9,616 bases of DNA from Candidatus Woesearchaeota archaeon (GTDB lineage Archaea > Nanobdellota > Nanobdellia > SCGC-AAA011-G17 > VGLX01): NCBI GenBank assembly GCA_016866645.1, contig VGLX01000027.1, forward strand, positions 1 through 9,616, read 5' to 3'. Positions 5,166 to 9,616 of this stretch are shown one piece after another. The position numbers and the translations under genes were made by a program. Numbering within the stretch: the stretch's first letter is position 1; the number at the start of each line of letters is the position of its first letter. The notes under the pieces were generated by a model. The model was given only the letters and a program-made list of their open reading frames with translations, had not been told where the DNA came from and searched no databases.

Positions 5166-7279
5166 AGAAAAAAGTCTTTTTCGCAACAACAGCCCTAGGA
5201 TTCTCTGCTGTGATAACCCAGTTGTTAATCGTTAGGGAATTCTTGAATGTTTTTTACGGCAACGAGCTGATAATCGGCTTGATACTTGCCAACTGGCTGC
5301 TGCTTACAGGCTTAGGGAGCTGTTTAGGGAGGTATTCTGAGAATATCAAAGACAAGCAGAAGGTTTTAGCTTTGCTGCAGACGATTCTTAGCTTACTGCC
5401 AGTAGCTTCCTTGTTCGCTGTGGGCTTTGTTAAGAGCAAGATTTTCTTCCCAGGCGAGCTGGTCAGCCCTGTTAGCGTTTTCGCATCGTCATTCCTCATA
5501 CTACTACCGTTCTGTCTGATATCCGGGTTCTTGATCACTCTCGCATGCTCAGCGTCTTATTTCAGGAAAATCCCTGAACAGATAGGGCTAGTATATTTTT
5601 GGGAGAGCGTAGGAAGCATCATAGGCGGCTTAGCTTTCAGTTTCTTGTTGGTCTTTTTCTTGAGCCCTTTCCAAACCGCTTTAGTGCTGCTGGTCGTCAA
5701 CCTTCTTTCAGCGTTCCTGATGAGCAAAAGCGCAATCACAAAAGCGTCCGTAATCTTCTTAGCATTAGCCTGCATAACAGTTTTTTTTAGCATAAACCCT
5801 GACAGGTTATCAACTAGCGCCCTCTATCCCGGGCAGGAAGTTGTGGAGCAGGTAAACTCGAAGTATGGCAGGCTTACTGTCACGAGAAGCATGGACCAGC
5901 TGAACTTCTTCGAAAACGGCATGATGCTTTTCTCGACTGACAGCGTCATCAATGATGAGGAGACCGTGCATTACGCGATGTCTCAGTACGAAAGGCCTAA
6001 GAAAGTGCTCCTGATATCAGGCGGTGCTTCTGGAATAACAAAAGAAGTATTGAAGTATGACATAGGCACTATAGACTACGTAGAGCTTGACCCGAAGATA
6101 GTCGAGCTTGGCAGGAAGTACACGACCAACCTTGACAGCGTGAGGATACGGGCCATTAACAGTGACGGCAGGCGTTTCGTAAAACAGACAGAGGAGCAGT
6201 ACGACGTCGTGCTTATCAGCCTTCCAGACCCGAGCACTGCGCAGATAAACAGGTTCTACACCTTAGAGTTCTTCCAGGAGCTTAAGGGGAGGATGAGCCC
6301 TAACGGCGTAGTCTCACTGAGGATAAGCTCGTCAGAGAATTACCTGAGCGAAGAAGCAAAGAGGTTCAACTCAGTAGTTTATAACACGCTAAGAGAAGTT
6401 TTTAAGAACGTGCTCATAATACCAGGGGATGATAATTTCTACATCTCCTCGGATAAGATGCTCAGCTATGACATCGCTAATCTTCTGAAAGCCAAGAACA
6501 TAGAAACCGAGTATGTCAACCAGGATTTCATCAAAGGCAAGATAACCAAAGACCGGATCGATTACGCGAAAGGGTTCATCGACGTTAAAGAAGGAGTCAA
6601 CAAGGACTTCAGCCCGGTAGCCTACTACTACCACCTGCTGTTCTGGAAAGAGAAGTTCAAAACAAACATTTTACCCGCTGTATTGATATTAGCCATAATC
6701 GTTGCAGTGTTCGTTTTAAAGTCAAAGCCTTTAACAGTTTCGATATCAGTGGTAGGGTTCTCTGTCATGTCTTTAGAGCTTATTATCATGCTCGGGTTCC
6801 AGATAATCTACGGCTACGTTTACAGCATGCTCAGCCTGATCATAACCCTGTTCATGATAGGCCTTGCTGCAGGAGCGTATTACTCCAACAATAAGCTGAA
6901 AGATAAAAGCTTTGAGACATTCGTGAAGAACCAGCTGTTCATAGCAGGCTATGCTACAGCGCTGCCATTCATACTGATAAGCATGTCTTATCTCAAAGAC
7001 GAGGCGCTTGTCTTCTTATCATCGACCATCCTAATACCATTGCTGGTAATTGTTTTGGGTTTCATGGCCGGCTTCGCTTTCCCATTAGCCTCTAAGCTCA
7101 GCTTTGACACCGTCGAGAAAACATCTGCTAAGGTCTACGCGGCAGACCTGATAGGCTCCTGCCTCGGAGCGATAATAATAAGCGTCGTCCTTATACCCTT
7201 GCTTGGGATAACCCAGGTGTGCATGATAATAGCCTGCCTTAACATTGCGGCTTCTTGGATGATGTGGAAGAAAGTCTAA
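5162..7279 (+). CDS. Polytopic membrane protein with central spermidine-synthase-like domain
   Basis: A 705-aa protein of the type annotated as fused MFS/spermidine synthase. About seven TM helices (7-211) precede a soluble Rossmann-like domain (about 225-475), followed by six or seven more TM helices (503-702). The central domain keeps the nucleotide-binding layout: LISGGASG (284-291), VELD with an acidic pair (307-310), NSDGRRF (333-339) and LPDPSTAQINRFYT (354-367). The Asp of the usual GGGDG motif is Ser290, and the catalytic Asp of the D-x-x-DP motif is Ser353, so aminopropyl transfer to putrescine is unlikely. It may use S-adenosylmethionine or a related ligand for another reaction. It begins within the tatC stop (ATGA), so the two are probably co-translated. 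Its stop overlaps by 4 nt the convergent Memo-AMMECR1 gene. Substrate and pathway are unknown. Confidence 0.85.
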   Translation: MKKKVFFATTALGFSAVITQLLIVREFLNVFYGNELIIGLILANWLLLTGLGSCLGRYSENIKDKQKVLALLQTILSLLPVASLFAVGFVKSKIFFPGELVSPVSVFASSFLILLPFCLISGFLITLACSASYFRKIPEQIGLVYFWESVGSIIGGLAFSFLLVFFLSPFQTALVLLVVNLLSAFLMSKSAITKASVIFLALACITVFFSINPDRLSTSALYPGQEVVEQVNSKYGRLTVTRSMDQLNFFENGMMLFSTDSVINDEETVHYAMSQYERPKKVLLISGGASGITKEVLKYDIGTIDYVELDPKIVELGRKYTTNLDSVRIRAINSDGRRFVKQTEEQYDVVLISLPDPSTAQINRFYTLEFFQELKGRMSPNGVVSLRISSSENYLSEEAKRFNSVVYNTLREVFKNVLIIPGDDNFYISSDKMLSYDIANLLKAKNIETEYVNQDFIKGKITKDRIDYAKGFIDVKEGVNKDFSPVAYYYHLLFWKEKFKTNILPAVLILAIIVAVFVLKSKPLTVSISVVGFSVMSLELIIMLGFQIIYGYVYSMLSLIITLFMIGLAAGAYYSNNKLKDKSFETFVKNQLFIAGYATALPFILISMSYLKDEALVFLSSTILIPLLVIVLGFMAGFAFPLASKLSFDTVEKTSAKVYAADLIGSCLGAIIISVVLIPLLGITQVCMIIACLNIAASWMMWKKV

Positions 7280-8748
7280 TCTTTGAACTCTGATTCGTGG
7301 AACACTTCCGCCTGGTAGGTTAAGACTTCTGTGCTCGTGTCTTTCCAGCAGTCAGCGTTAGCTCCGCCTTTGACGCACAGGCTTGAGAGGAAGGATGGCT
7401 TGTCAGGGAACGCGTCCCAGACTTGAGGCAGGTAGGTTGACTGGTGCCATCCGGATTTCAACACTACTCCGTCGACCATCGGCCTGAGCTTGGCTTGTAA
7501 GTCTTCTCCTGAGCTGAACTCCAATTTTTCAGGGACTGTCAGCACAGATATTTCCACGCCTAGGCTTTTGCTCTCATCATAACTTACCGGCTGGAACCTT
7601 GAGTCGCGCAAGGCAGCGTTTACAGCGTTGTCTATCACGCATCTGTAAAGCTCCTCCTGCGGGAGTATGTGGCCGATGCATCCTCTTAGGTTGCCGTTAG
7701 AGTCTAGCGTGACGAAGCAGCCCTGGACCTTTTTCAAGTTCGCTGAGAGCTTTGCCTCGTCGACTTCTGGCTTTTTGCCGTCTTTAAGGTAAGAGTTCAA
7801 CGTCTCTCTCGCCAGACCTAGCAAGAATTTCTTGTCTTCCTCTCTTATGATTTCTTCGTAAAAAGCTATCGAGGAGTATCCGACCACTTTGGACTTGTCG
7901 CCTGCTGTGTCTCCAGAATTCCTGTAGTCTAGCAGTTCCCCTTTCCAGCCTAAGTCTTTGGCTATGAGCATCAAGGTGAGGATAGGTATTTTTCCGCAGG
8001 CTTCGCATTCAGCAGCTGTCTTGCTGATCTCTAAGGCGGGTATGGAGTCAGTGCATTTATTGTCCAACTCTTTAGCCTCTTCGTAAGTGTGGTAATGGCT
8101 TAAGTCAGTGCTCACGACTATCAATGTTTTGTCATCGACGTATTTTCTCAACACAGCAGCTAAGATCATAGGGTCGGTGTTGCCGGTAAGCACGGGTATT
8201 ATCTTGAAGTCTTTCAAAGTCTTCTGCAAGAACGGCAGCTCGACTTCTAAAGAATGCTCTTTCGGAGCCTCCACATAATTGTAATAATCTTCTTTTCTCA
8301 GCTCTTCAACTTTTGGAGAAAGCTCCACTAAGCCGAGAGGGGTCTTGTAATGAGTGACGTCGTCTATGGTGAAGCCGTTGACGAACACTTGATGGCTGGC
8401 GCCTATGAGAATGACTGTTTCATAATTCTTCCCCTCTAATTGTTTGAAGCCGTAGCCTGCTGTCTGCCCAGAATAGATGTAGCCCGCGTGAGGGACGATT
8501 AATGCTTTCAGATGGCTTATCTTCTTGTCCTCAGGAGTGTTAAGGAAAGACTCCACCATCATCGAAAGCTCTTCTGCGTTTCCAGGATAGAACGCTCCTG
8601 CTACTGCCGGCTCCCTGGCCCTTATGCTCTTCTCTTCAACCTTCTTTTCGCCGTGAAAATACCAGACGCCAACGATGAAGACTAATAAGACTATCATGAG
8701 CAGTGAATACCTCTTGTATTCCTTGAAAATTTTCAAAACCTTCTTCAT
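7276..8748 (-). CDS. Membrane-anchored Memo-AMMECR1 fusion (AmmeMemoRadiSam proteins B and A)
   Basis: A 490-aa fusion. N-terminal anchor: basic MKKVLKIFKEYKRY, then a TM helix (about 14-30), so by the positive-inside rule the rest lies outside the cytoplasm. Memo domain, about 46-298: VAGAFYPGN (49-57), PHAGY (86-90), GASHQ (116-120), EHSLEVELPFL (164-174), STDLSHY (213-219) and EACGK (249-253); the expected metal ligands H87, H119, D215, H218 and C251 are all present. AMMECR1 domain, about 305-485, with LRGCIG (354-359). Memo binds redox metal in other organisms; the job of AMMECR1 is unsettled. An ATG at 8853 would add 35 residues, but the ATG at 8748 overlaps the radical SAM stop as ATGA and starts right at the anchor, so I prefer it. 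With the radical SAM gene upstream this is a two-gene AmmeMemoRadiSam locus. Confidence 0.9.
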   Translation of the reverse strand: MKKVLKIFKEYKRYSLLMIVLLVFIVGVWYFHGEKKVEEKSIRAREPAVAGAFYPGNAEELSMMVESFLNTPEDKKISHLKALIVPHAGYIYSGQTAGYGFKQLEGKNYETVILIGASHQVFVNGFTIDDVTHYKTPLGLVELSPKVEELRKEDYYNYVEAPKEHSLEVELPFLQKTLKDFKIIPVLTGNTDPMILAAVLRKYVDDKTLIVVSTDLSHYHTYEEAKELDNKCTDSIPALEISKTAAECEACGKIPILTLMLIAKDLGWKGELLDYRNSGDTAGDKSKVVGYSSIAFYEEIIREEDKKFLLGLARETLNSYLKDGKKPEVDEAKLSANLKKVQGCFVTLDSNGNLRGCIGHILPQEELYRCVIDNAVNAALRDSRFQPVSYDESKSLGVEISVLTVPEKLEFSSGEDLQAKLRPMVDGVVLKSGWHQSTYLPQVWDAFPDKPSFLSSLCVKGGANADCWKDTSTEVLTYQAEVFHESEFKD

Positions 8749-9616
8749 TTCCAAACACCAGATATTTTCTGTCCGCAGAACTTGCAAAAACCGTCCTGCA
8801 ACCCGACAAGTCCGGTAGTATACCCTACTCTTTGGATTATAAGTTTTTCGCATTTAGGGCAGTAAGTGTTCGCGTAATCAGTGCCTGGGACGTTGCCGAT
8901 GTAAACGTAGTCTAAGCCCTCATCCATCGCTGTTTGTCTTGCCTGCTCTAAAAATCTTATAGGCGTCTGGGGGAGGTGGGTTAGCTTGTACAACGGCGAA
9001 AACCTTGAGAAGTGCAAAGGATAATCCTTGCCTATGTTGCTCACAAGCCATCGGCACATGTCCCTGATCATGTTAATATCGTCAGTCCAGGAAGGCACTA
9101 CTAAGTTCGTGACTTCGAACCAGACCTTCTCCTCTTTCAAAGTCTTCAACGTGTCAAGTACGGTCTGCAACTTGCCGGAGCAATACTCACGGTACGTATC
9201 CTCTTTGAAGCTTTTCAGGTCTATATTGGCGGCGTCTAATACTTTGCAAAGGTCTTTTAAAGGCTTCTCGTTAAGCGAGCCGTTGGTAACCCAGACGTTC
9301 TTAACATTTTTCTGCCTCGCTAGCCTGGAAGTGTCAAGCATGTACTCGTAAAAGGCGGAAGGCTCAGAATAAGTGTAGGCTATCGAAGCGCAATTTGATT
9401 TCAAAGCGTTGGCTACGACCGCTTCAGGCATCATGTCCATGTTTTGGGTGTCTTCCGGCCTGGATTGCGATATCTCCCAGTTCTGGCATCCTAAGCAGCG
9501 GTAAGTGCATCCGGCAGCAGCTATGGAAAAAGATGTCGTCGATGGCAAGAAATGGAGCAAAGGCTTCTTCTCTATAGGGTCTACGTGCACAGCGCAAGGA
9601 TTGCCATAAGCTAAAG
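8745..9616 (-). CDS. AmmeMemoRadiSam system radical SAM enzyme (N-terminus beyond window)
   Basis: The frame is open to the right edge and codes LAYGNPCA before VHVDPIEKKPL, matching the conserved lead-in of this family, so the GTG at 9590 is not the start and the N-terminal part is cut off. Counting from that GTG codon, the radical SAM cluster motif CX3CX2C is GCTYRCLGCQNW (C28, C32, C35), which binds a 4Fe-4S cluster that cleaves S-adenosylmethionine. Further family marks are AYTYSEPSAFYEY, VTNGSLNEKPL and the LHFSRFSPLYK stretch. The last 40 residues carry CPKC and CKFC pairs, a zinc-ribbon-like or extra iron-sulfur site. There is no signal peptide in the visible part and the chemistry needs the cytoplasm. 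Its stop overlaps the start of the Memo-AMMECR1 fusion (ATGA), so the two are translationally coupled. The reaction is not established for this family. Confidence 0.92.
   Translation of the reverse strand, partial: LAYGNPCAVHVDPIEKKPLLHFLPSTTSFSIAAAGCTYRCLGCQNWEISQSRPEDTQNMDMMPEAVVANALKSNCASIAYTYSEPSAFYEYMLDTSRLARQKNVKNVWVTNGSLNEKPLKDLCKVLDAANIDLKSFKEDTYREYCSGKLQTVLDTLKTLKEEKVWFEVTNLVVPSWTDDINMIRDMCRWLVSNIGKDYPLHFSRFSPLYKLTHLPQTPIRFLEQARQTAMDEGLDYVYIGNVPGTDYANTYCPKCEKLIIQRVGYTTGLVGLQDGFCKFCGQKISGVWK

Noticed and set aside
8749..8853. Longer start for the Memo-AMMECR1 fusion, adding 35 residues
   Set aside because: This part lies wholly within the radical SAM gene in another phase, codes an unlikely Cys/Arg-rich peptide, and would bury the signal anchor 50 residues in. 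The ATGA overlap supports the start at 8748.
9588..9590. GTG at 9590 as the start of the radical SAM gene
   Set aside because: The frame continues upstream with LAYGNPCA, which fits the conserved lead-in to VDPIEKKP, so the gene is cut by the window edge.
1..9616. CRISPR array, tRNA, rRNA or insertion sequence
   Set aside because: I saw no regularly spaced repeats, no cloverleaf with a T-arm consensus, no rRNA-like stretch, and no transposase or terminal inverted repeats bounding the 1.0-4.1 kb block.

Overview
The flanking genes look archaeal. The genes starting at 847 (minus), 4268 (plus) and 4470 (plus) each have a TATA-like box 27-34 nt upstream of the ATG and little or no room for a Shine-Dalgarno sequence, as in leaderless archaeal transcripts. 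Isoleucine is mostly ATA and arginine mostly AGG in these genes. The gene set (minimal TatA/TatC, a membrane-fused spermidine-synthase-like protein, an AmmeMemoRadiSam locus) fits an uncultivated archaeal genome, but I cannot name the lineage from sequence alone.

Layout. 1-85: tail of a rightward gene cut by the window edge. 92-847 (minus): helical protein with a C-terminal DUF4145/HEPN-like domain. 848-1286: a gap holding divergent promoter-like elements, inverted repeats, a long leader and one cryptic ATG-less open frame. 1287-4070 (plus): five genes with strong Shine-Dalgarno sites, namely two very small membrane proteins, a prohibitin-like SPFH protein with a long coiled coil, and two small Sec-exported proteins. 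Hairpin-plus-U-run terminators follow the last three. 4268-7279 (plus): tatA, tatC and a 705-aa polytopic protein with a central spermidine-synthase-like domain; the last two overlap by ATGA. 7276-9616 (minus): a membrane-anchored Memo-AMMECR1 fusion, preceded and translationally coupled (ATGA overlap) to the AmmeMemoRadiSam radical SAM enzyme, which runs off the right edge.

The main oddity is the 1.0-4.1 kb block. Its codon choice (ATC in place of ATA), Shine-Dalgarno use and terminators differ from both flanks. It may be a horizontally acquired or virus-derived membrane module, a highly expressed native operon, or, less happily, an assembly join. The second point of interest is the Memo-AMMECR1 fusion, whose N-terminal signal anchor suggests that both domains face outside the cell while the partner radical SAM enzyme stays in the cytoplasm. 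The third is the spermidine-synthase-like membrane protein, which lacks the aspartates needed for aminopropyl transfer.
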